Shown piece after piece: positions 46,578 through 58,786 of a stretch of DNA of 64,000 bases. The notes beneath the pieces were generated by a model that worked only from the letters and a program-made list of their open reading frames with translations, was not told the origin of the DNA and did no database searches. Position numbers and translations under genes: made by a program. How positions within the stretch are numbered: position 1 is the stretch's first letter; each line of letters begins with the position of its first letter. The DNA is from Craterostigma plantagineum (taxonomy: Eukaryota; Streptophyta; Magnoliopsida; Lamiales; Linderniaceae): positions 20,682,001-20,746,000 of the forward strand of contig JAPQWV010000012.1 of the NCBI GenBank assembly GCA_027422505.1. Direction: 5' to 3'.

Positions 46578-47270
46578 ATGGCTAGCGGATATAGAGAATT
46601 TACTGGTGAGTCGAGTTGTGGGGTTACACCTAACTCCCCTATGAACGAACGAGACTCATCACTCTCACATCTTACTGAACTGATCCAATGGCAATCGGGT
46701 CAGATCAGTGAACTTAAAGAACAAGTGGGTGAACTCAAGGACCTGGTCTATAAGCTTATCAATGAACAAAGATCATCCGAACCCCGTAGATTCTTACCTG
46801 CAAATATTGCTAACCCTATTAGGGAAGAAACTCGGATTTTCCAAAACCAGAAAGGAAAGCGAAAGATGGAAAATAGGCCAGATCCGGAAACTACTAAAAA
46901 GCCCTTATATTTTAAGAACCCTCACAATGTCCAAATAACTCATCAAGGGTCCCAACTTTGCCCATCAAGGTCAAACCCAATGGATGCTCCTTTTCATGCT
47001 CATGTTTTGAACCCTATACCTCGATGTCAACAGTGTGGACGAAAACACAGAGGCATTTGCTACTCACAAGATGCCAACTGTTTTAAATGTGGAAGGCGGG
47101 GACACTTCGCAAAAATATGTCAGATGCAGATATCATCGGAACCAGACCAAACATCGACACAACCCTATCCAGTTCCTCCACGAATGTCCAACCTAAACCT
47201 AGAAGAAACAGAATTTCCTCCTACGGAAATGATCGGTACGTTCACGATTTATAATGTACCTACACTATGA
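46578..47270 (+). CDS. Short Gypsy-G gag with two zinc knuckles
   Basis: A 230-residue open frame from the ATG at 46578; an upstream in-frame ATG at 46551 is possible, but M-A-S-G-Y is a more usual start. Residues ~30-70 form a predicted amphipathic coiled coil (repeats of L-T-E-L, I-S-E-L-K-E-Q). A basic stretch follows at ~90-120. Two zinc knuckles come last, an atypical C-x2-C-x3-H-x3-C followed by a canonical C-x2-C-x4-H-x4-C, at about 47033-47123. The usual retrotransposon gag capsid core is missing. The final residues (G-T-F-T-I-Y-N) resemble the start of a Gypsy protease, then the frame stops. It may be a deleted gag or a gag-only protein kept for RNA binding. Confidence 0.72.
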   Translation: MASGYREFTGESSCGVTPNSPMNERDSSLSHLTELIQWQSGQISELKEQVGELKDLVYKLINEQRSSEPRRFLPANIANPIREETRIFQNQKGKRKMENRPDPETTKKPLYFKNPHNVQITHQGSQLCPSRSNPMDAPFHAHVLNPIPRCQQCGRKHRGICYSQDANCFKCGRRGHFAKICQMQISSEPDQTSTQPYPVPPRMSNLNLEETEFPPTEMIGTFTIYNVPTL

Positions 47271-48784
47271 TGGTTAATTCTAGGAAACTGAGCCACACAT
47301 TTAGATGTGTCGCCAATATTGCGTACCGAAGGTGGAAATACCTTCTGACCATTTAAATATGATGTGCTAACTTGCCACATGGAGGTCCAACACGAAATAG
47401 TTAAGTGTTGGAAAGATACTCCAGTATTTCCATAGAATAACAGCTTGGGTATCAATGAAAATTATGATCTTGACAGATAGGCTTTCAAAATGTGAAGCCG
47501 TATCTAATTTCTTTAGAAAAGATCATAAGCTTCAATTTCCTGAGAAGAGAAATACCCATCTTGCGGGCAGGATCAGCTAAAATAGAATCTCTAAACATCT
47601 AAGTAAAAACCTCAGTAACTTCTTAGGACAAGTTGCGAACCTTTTCGCATAAATGGTTAAGCAGAGAAATTTCCTTAGTCTTAGCTGCAATAATGCCAAT
47701 AGCTCCCAAAGACGCCAATGTACGTTTCGATAACATTTCGAAAATATTTTCTGATCAATATTTTCTGATCGATTTATGATCAAAGTTGTATTCTTTTCTT
47801 TGAATATTCTTCCTTATGGAATATGATGGTGAAACTACATTTCATTTCTTTCAGCCCAATAAGCCTAAATTCTATTACACCAGACTATACCTGATCTCCC
47901 AATTTTTCAACCCCTTCTGCAAATTTTACATGCTCCATATCAGAGTTGCGCAACGGAAGCATAGTGGATGCTTATAATTTCTAAATTCTGGTCTGAATCA
48001 GAATTACAACCATTCTCGTTAGCTCCACCTTAAGGCGATACAGGTCCGATCAACTTAGATGAGCGTCATACGCATTTTATCAGGACGACAAGAGAGACCT
48101 TACATTAACTTTTTATTCTTACTTCCCTTCATTCTACTTTAATGGAATGTTTTTCTTTCTTGAACTCCCGTCACCACATGAAACATTTATTTCCAGACTT
48201 CTAAGGATAAGGTGTAGCAAATCTTTTTAAAGGAGGAAGAATAGATTATGAACTAATTGTTGGATTTCCTCCCTGTGCTGTTAAAATTCAGGATACGGAT
48301 ATATCCTACAATAAAAACATTAGAAAGTTATAGAAATCTTCGATAAAACCTTGCATGACGGAAAAACGACAAGGATAAAATAAATCAAGACAGTGATATT
48401 GTTTCTCTAAAATCCCTTGATTTATGATGGTCTTGACGCCTATAACTTTTCGTACTTATTATTCGATTGTAATCCTAGGACAATCGAAGTTTTGGAATGC
48501 AAGTAATACGAAGTTAAGAATTAGGATTATTTTTCTACGATAAGTTCCTAGACAAGAAAAGATCAATACAAAGATCTTACTTGTTTCGGGATAATCTCTA
48601 GAATTTTCCTTACCCGAATAAGTTTCGCAAGACTAGGGATCCCAAATTTTCGCGTTCGATGCAAAATTCTCCGTCCTATTTTCTACTGTCATTTGAAGAT
48701 TATTTCAAATTCCCCATCGATCATTACCCTGGATTATTCCAATTGGCGGAATTTCGAGGGCGAAATTCTTTTAAGGGAGGGAGG
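47271..48784 (+). other. Gypsy-G internal region downstream of gag
   Basis: No open frame with reverse transcriptase or integrase motifs. Just after the gag stop, W-L-I-L and A-T-H-L-D-V-S suggest a ruined protease start. At the right end, 48745-48780 encodes F-R-G-R-N-S-F-K-G-G, a tail common at the end of plant Gypsy internal regions, and merges with the polypurine tract 48773-48784. Confidence 0.6.
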
Positions 48785-49470
48785 ATTAATAACCGTAAAA
48801 TATACTTGCGGGATTTACAATTTAATAGATCTCGAAATGAATTTAAATTATTAAACAACTAAATTACTTAACACATAGGGAGAATCTCGAAAGTCTTAAG
48901 ATCTCGAAATCATTAAGCCTCGAAATTTATAAGTTTTCGAGAGAAGCTCGATTCCGATAGTAAAGTAACAAGAATGTCGAGTATAGAAGTTGCGAAACCA
49001 GCAATCTCGGAATAGGTAAATGTCGAGATTAGAGAATATTGAATTAAGGGTTTTCGAGATCAACAATCTTGAAAGGAACAATAGCGAGTGAAAAATTGGA
49101 ATAATTAGATGTCGAGGCATTAGGATTATTAAATGACTCGATTACCTAGCATGGGAAATCCACAAACAATATTATTATAATCATTCTCATAAAGTTAGGA
49201 TAAGAACAAGTAAAAAGAATCGATGTCATTTGTTTGATAATGCACGTCAACTAAAGTAAAGATAAGAGAGAGTTGAGAGACCATCATTGTCTACTGATAC
49301 CCAACAACTAAAGCCCTCGAAAAACTTCAGTAAAGAAGAAGTGAGAATTCAAAGAGAAACTCAAACTCATTGTCGAGATTGGTAGGTATGATCTCCTAAC
49401 TATAAATTATGCTCTTATTTAATTAATAGCATGCTTTAAGAAGTATTAGATATGGAAATATACTTACTAG

Positions 49471-49800
49471 TATTAAATACAGTAACAAAATTGACGCCAT
49501 AAATTGGAGTGATAAGGATGGAAATTGGAGTGATAAGGATGGAAGTCAAGCTGTGAATATCCTTCCCGAAAATAGAGAGATTGTGAAGAGTAATTCAAGG
49601 GATCTTATTGGGATCCAATCACTGCATTATGGGAAATCATCGAGCAATCTTCTCCCATTAATATAGTCATTTAATAGCACGATATCTTTCCTTTCTAAGC
49701 TTATCGTTAGCCTCCATATATTGATATTGTAATAGAACTCTCAATTTACGGCTTTAGTGAATCAATTCAAGAAATATTGTTCAGTATATTTTCTTCTTTA
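49471..49800 (+). repeat. Copia-E 5' LTR
   Basis: Contains an internal direct repeat of ggagtgataaggatgga near its left end, shared with the other LTR. Confidence 0.95.
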
Positions 49801-49847
49801 TGGTATAAGAGCCATAGCCGTGAGACACGAGAGTTTAACCTTCACCA

Positions 49848-52800
49848 ATGGCTTCCACAATATCGTTAAACGTTGCCAACTTTGTTACCCTCAAACTCAC
49901 ACCAAACAACTATCCTCTCTGGCGTGAACAAATGCTTGCATTAGCCGAAAGTCAAGACATGGTCGGACTTCTCACTGGCGAGAAAAAGAAACCAGCCATG
50001 TACACCAGTGCCGTAGCAGAAAAAACATCAACAAACGATGACGACAATGAAGCTATAAATCAAATTTCAGAAGGTTTTCTCAAATGGAGAATAGAAGACC
50101 GTCTCCTCCGTTGATGGATCATTGGAACACTCACAGAAGAGACCTTGGGCTTAGTTATTGGCCTCGACTCATCTCAATCAGTTTGGAATGCGTTGAAGGA
50201 AGCATATGCCCAAGATTCACAAGAAAGAGAATTTACTCTACGGCAACAACTTACTTTCCTCAAAAAGGAATCAAATCAGTCCTTATCAGACCATCTAAGA
50301 AGATTCAAAAGTATATGCGATAGCCTCGCAGCCATAGGCAATCCCATACCCGACAAAACCAAAGTTTACTCATTGCTAGCCAATCTCGGCCCCAAGTATG
50401 AATCGTTCACAACCACAATGCTCAAACCTCCAATGCCGTCCTACACAGAGGTTGTCTCACTTCTACAAGGTTTCGAACAACGCAATTCATGGATTGAAGA
50501 ATCAAATACCCCATCATATGCGTTTTATGGAGAGCGTAATCACCGTCATCAGCATCAAAACCACAACAATCATCACAACCAGTTCACTTCAAAAGGAAGA
50601 GGATTTCAGGCGACAAATAACAACTTTCATTACTCTAATGTTGCAGGTAATAACTCTAACTCAGGGCAATCATCTCAAAGGGGTAACAATGGCGTTTCTC
50701 GACCACCACCACCTGGTAAGAGAAAAATGAATACTACAGAGAGAGAGATGTATAAAAACGAGGTATGCCAACTATGTGGAAAGCAAGGGCACATCGCCAA
50801 AATATGTTGGAGTCTACCGACACAAGCACACAATGATGAACGTCCCCATGCACTTGCCGCTCTCACCATGGACACCTCCATCGCTGATACTGAGTGGACC
50901 ACCGATACTGGCGCATCGAACCACATGACTGCAAATTCAGGTATGCTTTCTAATCTCAGAAAATATGTTGGTTGTGATTCTGTATTTATTGGCGATGGTT
51001 CTCCTCTAAAAATAGATGCAGTTGGTGACACCTTGGTATCTGATGGTAAAAATATATTATTATTGCGCGATGTTCTATTAGTCCCATGATTGACGAGGAA
51101 CTTACTCTCCATTAGTCAATTAACGTCACAATATCCATTAAACTGTGAATTCACTAATGAGTTGTTTTGCATTAAGGAACGAGCAACAGGGCAGATCCTA
51201 CTAGTGGGTCAGCGTAAAGGTGATCTTTATGTTTTGTCTAAGATGAAGGAGGCAAATTTCTCGACTCGACAAAATTCAGGGACAGAGGAGTTATGGCACC
51301 GTCTTGGGCATCCGCAAAGTTCTACAATTAATTTTTTGCGCAAAAATAAGTTGATTTCTGTTATTTCAAATAATAAAGTTGACACTTTTTGTGAAAGTTG
51401 TCAACTTGGAAAACTCAACAAGTTACCCTTTAATATTCTGTTAGTACGAAAATTTTTTAGAAAGTTCATTGTGACATTTGGGGACCAGCTCCCATTTTAT
51501 CTCTTGGAAAAATTCGATACTATGCATGCTTTGTCGACGATTATTCTCGTTATATGTGGTTAATTCCTATTCGTGTTAAATCTGATTTCTTTGATGTTTA
51601 TTTGGCATTTCAAAAGTATGTGCATCGACAATTCAATGCAGAAATAAAAATATTTCATACTGATGGAGGCGGAGAGTTTGTGAATAACAGACTCAAACAT
51701 CATTTTCAACAACAAGGAATCATCCATCATCTTTCATGTCCTTACACACCCGAGCAAACAGGAATTGTTGAACGTCGACATCGCACTATTAGAGAACTTG
51801 GCATGACTATGATTTTTCATAGTGGCGTTTCCACGTCGCTATGGGTTGACGCTTTTACTACCGCGACTTATTTAATTAACCGTTTGCCTTCTTCTTCATT
51901 AGGATTCGATACTCCTTATTTTCGTCTACATAGTTCTCATCCTACATATTCCATTTTACGTGTTTTTGGATGCAGGTGCTACCCATACACTTGGGATATG
52001 AAGAAAAATAAATTTGATTCTAAAACTATACCTTGTGTCTTTGTAGGTTACAGTAACCAACATAAAGGGTATCGATGTCTAGATCCAACAACCAACAGAG
52101 TGTTTGTTTCGAGACATGTGGTATTTGATGAAAATAATTTTCCTTGCAAAACTTAAATGCCTTCATATCCTTCAAATGCAGGTTTCACTGAATTTTTGAG
52201 TCCCGTTCCGCCCTTATCACTAAATCAGACCAGTGTTCCTGAGGAAAACGCATCTCCACCGATCCCAATACCATGCAATATTTTACATGAATCATCAGCT
52301 ATTTCTGATGTCGAAGATGCTACCTCTGCCCCCTCCATGACTTGTGATCATAACCAAGCAACGACACCTCAATCTCCATCACCGTCTGCTGCAGATACTT
52401 TGGCTCCCCAAAATGATTTTATTGATATATCGTCTCATGCCGATGACATGCTACCAAGTCCAGGTAGCTCCTCATCTCCTTCTTCATCTAACTTTGACTC
52501 TTCCTTACATGTTGAACAGGCCCAATCAGAGTCTAGCCGTATGGTCACTCGCGCTCAACATGGCATATACAAACATAATCCCCGTTATGCTCTCATTCAT
52601 GAGTGTGCTGATATTCCAAAAGAACCACGTAAAGTTAAAATGGCTCTACAGCATGCTGGTTGGAGACAAGCTATGATTGAGGAACTTGACGCACTACACA
52701 AAAATCAGACATGGACCTTAGTACCTCGGGAACCCCACATGAACGTTGTCGGATCAAAATGGGTATTCAAAGCAAAATTAAAAGCAAACGGTACACTTGA

Positions 52801-54151
52801 TCGACTAAAGGCCAGGTTAGTTGCCAAAGGATACCATCAGGTGGATGGTATTGACTTTACTGAAACTTTCTCTCCGGTTATAAAACCAGGTACAATACGT
52901 CTAGTTCTTAGTTTAGCATTAGTTCGTAAATGGGACATTAGGCAATTAGATGTCAAAAATGCTTTTCTCCATGGATTTATAACTGAAGATATTTACATGG
53001 ATCAACCTCCTGGTATGCATGATTTACTCTTTCCCTCTCATGTCTGTAAACTGAAAAAGGCGCTTTATGGTCTCAAGCAAGCACCGCGAGCTTGGTTTGA
53101 TCGTTTTAGCGCTTTTTTGCTCGCTAACGGTTTTTTCTGCAGCCTAGCGGATCCATCTCTTTTTATTTTGCACTCCCCTCTTGGTACGTTAATTTTACTA
53201 CTTTATGTCGATGACATGCTTTTGACAGGATCCAATTCAAAATTACTTGATGATTTCGTCGATCTTTTACACTCTGAGTTTGCTATGAAGGATTTAGGTT
53301 CCATTCATCATTTTCTTGGAATTGAAGTTAAGCGAGATAAAAATTCGCTACACCTTTCTCAAACTCATTATGCTTATTCAATTCTTGATAAGTCGCATAT
53401 GCTCGATTGCAAACCCATGCATACCCCATTGGAAACTAAGACTAAAGGCTTTAGTGCTACCACACCTTACCCCGACCCCTCTCTCTATCGTAGCATTGTC
53501 GGTGCTCTACAATACTTGACTCTTACCAGACCCGACTTGTCATTTTCTGTTAATTATGTCTCTCAATTTATGCAATCACCTTCCCTCACTAGTATGAAAA
53601 TGGTTCGTCGCATTTTACGATATGTAAAGGGCACTATCAATCTCGGGTTACATTTAACGGGTGATTCTACACTTGATTTTTGTGGTTTCTCTGATGCAGA
53701 TTGGGCAGGTTGTCCAACCACTCGAAGATCCACAACCGGCTTTTGTACTTTCTTGGGGCGAAATATTATCTCATGGTGCGCCAAAAAGCAACCAACTATC
53801 TCTCGATCCAACACTGAGGCCGAGTACCGTGCGATGGCTAACACCGCTGCAGAATTAACCTGGCTTACATTCCTCTTACGCGACCTCCATATTCCTCAAT
53901 CACAACCGCCAACTCTCTTTTGTGACAACTTAAGTGCGTTACATATGACTATTAACCCCGTTTTTCATGCTCGCAGCAAACACATTGAACTGGATTACCA
54001 TTTTGTTCGTGAGCGGGTCTCGATGGGACTCCTTATTACTCGACACATCTCGTCTACTCTCCAACTGTGGACATCTTTACGAAACCCCTATGTAAAGCTT
54101 CCCTACGCCACTTCCGCAACAAACTCTGCCTTCAGCCTCGGCATAGTTTGA
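49848..54151 (+). pseudogene. Copia-E gag-pol with few lesions
   Basis: Gag begins at an ATG at 49848 (N-Y-P-L-W-R-E-Q). A zinc knuckle C-x2-C-x4-H-x4-C is at about 50767-50808, protease D-T-G-A-S-N-H near 50905, GAG-pre-integrase L-W-H-R-L-G-H near 51292, integrase with H-T-D-G-G-G-E and V-E-R-R-H at about 51655-51780, reverse transcriptase with Y-V-D-D near 53205, and RNase H with D-A-D-W and T-E-A-E-Y. Lesions are TGA at 50112-50114 (Gly in Copia-D), TGA at 51087-51089, a frameshift between about 51460 and 51555, TAA at 52154-52156, and a frameshift near 54060. The frame then continues in the next phase to about 54354. Recent decay fits the modest LTR divergence. Confidence 0.94.
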
Positions 54152-54158
54152 GGGACGA

Positions 54159-54488
54159 TATTAAATACAGTAACAATATTGACGCCATAAATTGGAGTGA
54201 TAAGGATGGAAATTGGAGTGATAAGGATGGAAGTCAAACTGTGAATATCCTTCCCGAAAATAGAGAGATTGTGAAGAGTAATTCAAGGGATCTTATTGGG
54301 ATCCAATCACTGCATTATGGGAAATCATCGAGCAATCTTCTCCCATTAATATAGTCATTTAATAGCAAAATATCTTTCCTTTCTAAGCTTATTGTTAGCC
54401 TCTATATATTGATATTGTAATAGAACTCTCGATTTACGGCTTTAGTGAATCAATTCAAGAAATATTGTTCAGTATATTTTCTTCTTTA
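54159..54488 (+). repeat. Copia-E 3' LTR
   Basis: Ends ttcttcttta, immediately followed by the second actag. Confidence 0.95.
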
Positions 54489-56596
54489 ACTAGACCCTAG
54501 GTATGTTTTAGTGTCTCTAAGGGTTTAAATAGCTTCGAATGAAGCAGAGTTGATCGAGGGAGTAGTAATTTTTAAGACTAAGGGTTTCGCTTGTAGAAAT
54601 TAGGGTAAACTAAGAGTAATTTTCGGTAGCTTAAAATATTTCTGATTTTGATAAGCTTTATACGACCTACAACTGTTCTTGAAAAAGTAAGAAGGTTTCG
54701 ATCGAGAGATAAGATGATACCGACAAGATATTTCAGAATCTTCATAACAGTATAAGAATGTCGAAGTTAAAACTCGAGATACAATCTCGAGATGAAGCTC
54801 GAAAAAAAATAGATAAAATAAGTCGAAATTGGTGTGTTATTTAGTTTAAATCTCGATATATATATATATATATATATATATAATCTCAAAACTCATATCG
54901 AAATTCCTTAAGTATAATGTTGAAACAGATTTCGAAGTCTTGAATAATTCCAATGTCAAAACTGTGTGCTATTATATCTCGACTTTTCGATTGATAAATC
55001 TCGACACACCTCTTGAAATTCGTGTATTAAATTATGAATCTCAACATGCACAACTCGAAATCATTTCATATGTCGAGATTTATTTCCAATATTGATTTCG
55101 AAATCCTACCACTCAAGTCGAGATCTATTTGGCATTACATGTCGAGATTTAAAATATGGTTGTAACATCTCGAGATCTTTATTTGCAATGTCGAAATTCA
55201 TGTTAATAGTAATATCGAAATCATAACAAATGTCGAGCTCGAGATTTATCCACATACCGAGATTTATATTAATAACAGTGTGCAATTCCACTCGAGATCC
55301 ACCTCATAACCATCTCGAGATTTAGGTCAAAGCTATGTCGAGGTCCATTTGAAAATTGGTTTCGAAATTTATAAGTCAAAACTAGGGTTTTCAAATTAAA
55401 CCAATTTCGTGAAATTAAAATTAGCTAACAAACCCTAATTTATTATGATTCTATACTTAGGGTTTGAAGGTTAGCGACTTACCGTACGATAAGCTAAGTA
55501 GCTAAGGATACCAGGTAAGTGGAAATCCCAACTACAACACATAAATTATATGTGCATGAATTACATGGTTACGTGTTTGAATGACATGATTATATGCCTC
55601 TATGACTTTACGTGAATCCTTATGCGATTTATTTATTACGTGAATTAATCACTACATGAAGTGGCATGACAAGTACTTCGGTATTATTCACGTACGCATT
55701 ATCACGTGCATACACGAAGTTACAAGACACGAGCATAAGTCACGTATGATTGCTTAAACACGATAAAAGTTTGCATTTAATGGCTCTTCTATGCTACCAT
55801 GGTGATTTTATGTCACCAATTACAAGGCATGACATGACATGTCTCAAGCAAGGGCATGCATGTGGCGGAAAGTTGCGACCTGGAAGATGCACCCTGAGGA
55901 AACAAACGGCACCAAGTGTATAATTGGTGTCAACAACCTCAGAGTGAATTTACCAGTGTGAGCGTCCGTGGGATCGATAAACTACATTGGGATTGGAAAG
56001 GCGCCCTAGGGTTAGCCTCTCAGTGGAAGCATCGTCCATATTTATATATATTTACCCCTAGTGGGTTTGAGCTCCATGATGGTGCATAGCAAGATAAGCC
56101 AAGGGCCCTACAAGACAAGACACGAACTACAAGATAAGACAAGACACGAATTTCATGACGTGAATACAAGACATGAATTTCAAGACACGAATTACATGAT
56201 ACGATTAGGAAGCATTGGCCCGGATGCCTTTGTGTTTTAGGACACGTGCATTGCATGGTTTTCACTTACTGAGCTTTATAAGCTCATTCCATGTTTTATG
56301 TGTTGTAGTACGATAGAGTCGGACGTTGAGAAACGTCACGACTAAGGCGGGCTGACGGCGGTACTCCAGGGTCTTTTGAGGGCAAGGCTGTACATGGATG
56401 ACGACCTGTGGAGAGATGTTAGGATGTTTGATATGATATATATATTTTGGGGCTTTGGCGTTTGTATATTTACGACGATGTAGGCTACGTTTTGTCGTAA
56501 CATATCGTAGGAAAACGTTTTTGTTAGACGGGTCTCCCGTGACTTACGTTGCGAAAATCCGCCGCTAATTAGTATTAGAAAGTGAGGGTCGCCACA

Positions 56597-57214
56597 TAGT
56601 TACTCTAAAAGGATCTCTCACTTAATAAATAGATAGATAACGAGCATACTGCAAATTAAATTGATGGAAAAATATGGCCATGCAATCGGGTCTTTTATGT
56701 GAATATTGGACCTCAATAAAGCCCCTTATCAAATTATCCAAAAGAAAGAAAAAGCCCAAGACACATATTAAATCGAGTGCAATAATCACGATACTATGAA
56801 AATTGTACAAATTTAAAATATGTCTTATATAAAAAAAGAGGTGATTTATGAAAGAAACGTGAAACATAAAAATCAATGTTTATCAAAAAGTAATCATGGT
56901 ATACATATCTTTGGCATGGTAGTCAAAGTGGATAAGATATGGGCAATTTATTACGATACTAAAAAAAAGTAGAAGTGCAAAAATAGATTACAAAATGAAA
57001 AAAAAAAATGTTCAAACCGCACACTACCAAAGTAAAGTCAAAATTATCAGTGCAAATCTCGTATGTTATTAAAATAATTACCATAATTCAATTTCTTCCA
57101 AGTTCGAGTTTTGCCCACTATATGTATATATATCAATGGTCCTCCCTTGAAGTTCATCAAAATCGCACTCACTCTTGAAAGTAACAAAATAAATATACCA
57201 ACAAAAAATTCGAA
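56597..57214 (+). other. Intergenic region and promoter of the defensin-like gene
   Basis: AT-rich. A TATA-like stretch, tatgtatatata, at about 57121-57132 lies about 85 bp upstream of the ATG. Nothing else recognised. Confidence 0.5.
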
Positions 57215-57541
57215 ATGGAGGCCAACAAGATTTTCATTGCCCTATATTGCATCCTAGCCTTACTCTCTGCCTCAGGTAAGCTCTAATCATTCTCTATTAA
57301 ATTTAATCAAATGGACATTGGTTTTGATCTAATTTTTTTTTTTTTTTTGTGATGAAATATTAAATTGTTATCAGCTGTTAATTCTGCACTTGGAGATGAT
57401 GCGTTAGTGTACCAAGGACCATGTGCAAAGCTTTATGACTGCAAAGGTTATTGCATTGACTATGGATATGTAAAGGGTGGAAAATGTATTATTAATGCAA
57501 CTTTCAATTATCCAGGAGGTTGTTTCTGCTTCAAGAATTAG
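57215..57541 (+). CDS. Small secreted cysteine-rich (defensin-like) protein
   Basis: Two exons, 57215-57275 and 57375-57541, with a GT-AG intron of 99 bp, encode 75 residues. The intron splits a codon at the end of the signal peptide, the usual place in plant defensin-like genes. Residues 1-~26 form a hydrophobic signal peptide. The mature part has six Cys spaced C-x5-C-x3-C-x10-C-x11-C-x1-C; the C-x3-C and C-x-C pair suggests a cysteine-stabilised alpha-beta fold. Classic plant defensins have eight Cys, so this is a reduced defensin-like (LCR/DEFL) type. Known roles of the family range from antimicrobial defence to pollen-pistil signalling; which applies cannot be told here. It lies alone between Gypsy-G and Copia-F and looks intact. 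Confidence 0.85.
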
Positions 57542-58242
57542 GAAAATTTTGACGAAAAAAAAATAGTTATTTGTATTTTAAAATAATGCAACTTTGTCGA
57601 TTTTGGTTAATTTTATTACGTACAATTCTTTCGAAAAATCACAGCGTTTTGGCGAAATTTTTGTCCGTTCATTGCGTCGTTCGATCGTGAATATTTATTA
57701 GTCAACGTGCGAGACGAATCAATTCAAAGTATAAATTTACCAATGTATCAAATAAATTCAATGGATAATTTGATGATACTCAATCGAGGAACTTGGCGAC
57801 CCAGAAAATTCATTGGATAAATACTAACAAAGTTCAATCTACAAATGAGAAACTTAAAGATTTTTTTTATAATTTAAAATTTTAAAAGTATATTCTTTAC
57901 ATCCAAATTTCACCAATTACAATGACTTTTTTTAAAGGAAATTGACCTATTTATTATACATAATATCTTGGCATACATGGTTTGTCTAGTCAAATCTCTG
58001 CCTAAAACTAACCCATTCATTGTATTGAATGACGATTTAGGATTTAGGGTTATGCTTTATGAGCTATTCTTCCCCTTGATGGACTTTGTCAAGGAGGTTT
58101 TCCATTCTCAAGGGTTATGTGGAACTTTTTCTGGATATTTAGGGTTTCGGTTGGAGAATGTCTCAGATCTGAACCATAGCTCTTTTAGAAAGTGCATCAG
58201 GTTCAGAGTCGTCAAATAAATAGCATTTTTTGCTGCCACCGT
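57542..58242. other. Sequence between the defensin-like gene and the Copia-F LTR
   Basis: 3' flank of the defensin-like gene, then AT-rich DNA. About 58190-58240 matches a piece of the Copia-F gag gene (minus strand), so a truncated gag fragment abuts the LTR. Confidence 0.6.
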
Positions 58243-58774
58243 TGTTATAGTTTCTGAAAAGCTGAAGGGGGCCAATTGGCGAAAAGTTATAACTTTTCAG
58301 TTGGCCTCCTTTGACTGGGCTGAATCTGTAAATAGATGTAACCTTTGGCCAGGGGTCAACCTGGGAATAGTCTTAACTCTTGGACTGATACCCAATACCC
58401 TTCAGCCAGTCACATCACCACGTCTTGTCAGCGCCAAATCAGCGCCACGTCGTCCTCGTCAGCCCACGTGTCAGTGACACGTCATCAGCTGCCACGTCAT
58501 CATTTTTTATTTTTATTTTTTTAGTATTTTTGTTTGTTTTATTTTTTATTTTATTTGTGATGGCTTTACTAATTAATTTCTCATTCACCTGATATCGTTT
58601 TTGAGCAAATTATTATTCGTTAGATTCGTCTTGAAACGTAGATTTGTAATCATTCAACGATTTCTCATTTCGGCGACCGATGTCTTCTCGACTTAATAAA
58701 ATCGTTTCAGCTCTTCTCTTAGTGGGTTAATTATCCACAATTGGGCCAAAGGCCATTGGGCTTAAAACCCAACA
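58243..58774 (-). repeat. Copia-F 3' LTR
   Basis: The right edge is well placed: aaca at 58771-58774 (minus TGTTGGG) preceded by the polypurine tract at 58775-58784 (minus ATCTGGGGAT). The left edge is uncertain by about 10 bases. About 130 bp at its left end (58251-58380) recur at 63597-63727. Five ACGT cores lie at 58420-58497. Confidence 0.75.
58420..58497 (-). promoter_or_regulatory. Cluster of ACGT cores in the Copia-F LTR
   Basis: ACGT occurs at 58420, 58447, 58466, 58479 and 58494, including a G-box cacgtg and gacacgtcat, words bound by plant bZIP factors. The function is inferred. Confidence 0.55.
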
Positions 58775-58786
58775 ATCCCCAGATGA

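Larger units (their letters stand above)
49471..54488 (+). mobile_element. Copia-E inserted in the Gypsy-G 3' LTR
   Basis: Two 330-bp LTRs (49471-49800 and 54159-54488) are flanked by a perfect 5-bp duplication, actag, at 49466-49470 and 54489-54493. The uninterrupted sequence is seen in the Gypsy-G 5' LTR near 41636 (cttactagaccctagg). LTR ends are TA...TA. The primer-binding site tggtataagagcc starts at 49801, and a purine tract (gtttgagggacga) precedes the 3' LTR. I count about seven differences between the LTRs (about 2 percent). Confidence 0.96.
40553..56596 (+). mobile_element. Gypsy-G: giant Ty3/Gypsy-type element with long LTRs and gag only
   Basis: The 5' LTR is 40553-46429 and the 3' LTR about 48785-56596; after removing nested insertions they are about 3.2 and 2.8 kb. 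Both contain dense tcgagat words and share the end gtgagggtcgccaca. A primer-binding site (tggtatcacagc, one mismatch to the initiator Met tRNA complement) follows at 46432-46443, and a polypurine tract aagggagggagg precedes the 3' LTR. The internal region is only ~2.4 kb and holds a short gag; pol is absent or decayed. No matching target-site duplication exists (acaga left, tagtt right). The Gypsy assignment rests on gag zinc knuckles and the F-R-G-R-N-S-F-K-G-G tail before the polypurine tract. Confidence 0.87.
48785..56596 (+). repeat. Gypsy-G 3' LTR (interrupted by Copia-E)
   Basis: Resumes at 54494 after Copia-E. It lacks ~395 bp found near the start of the 5' LTR (joined at atttaatagatctcg), plus a 27-bp segment near 42275, and shows scattered substitutions, estimated at about 2 percent. 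Ends gggtcgccaca at 56596. Confidence 0.87.

Noticed and set aside
40548..56601. Target-site duplication for Gypsy-G
   Set aside because: acaga on the left and tagtt on the right do not match in any nearby register.
57968..58219. 83-codon plus-strand frame
   Set aside because: Part of it overlaps a minus-strand gag fragment; no motif or family match.
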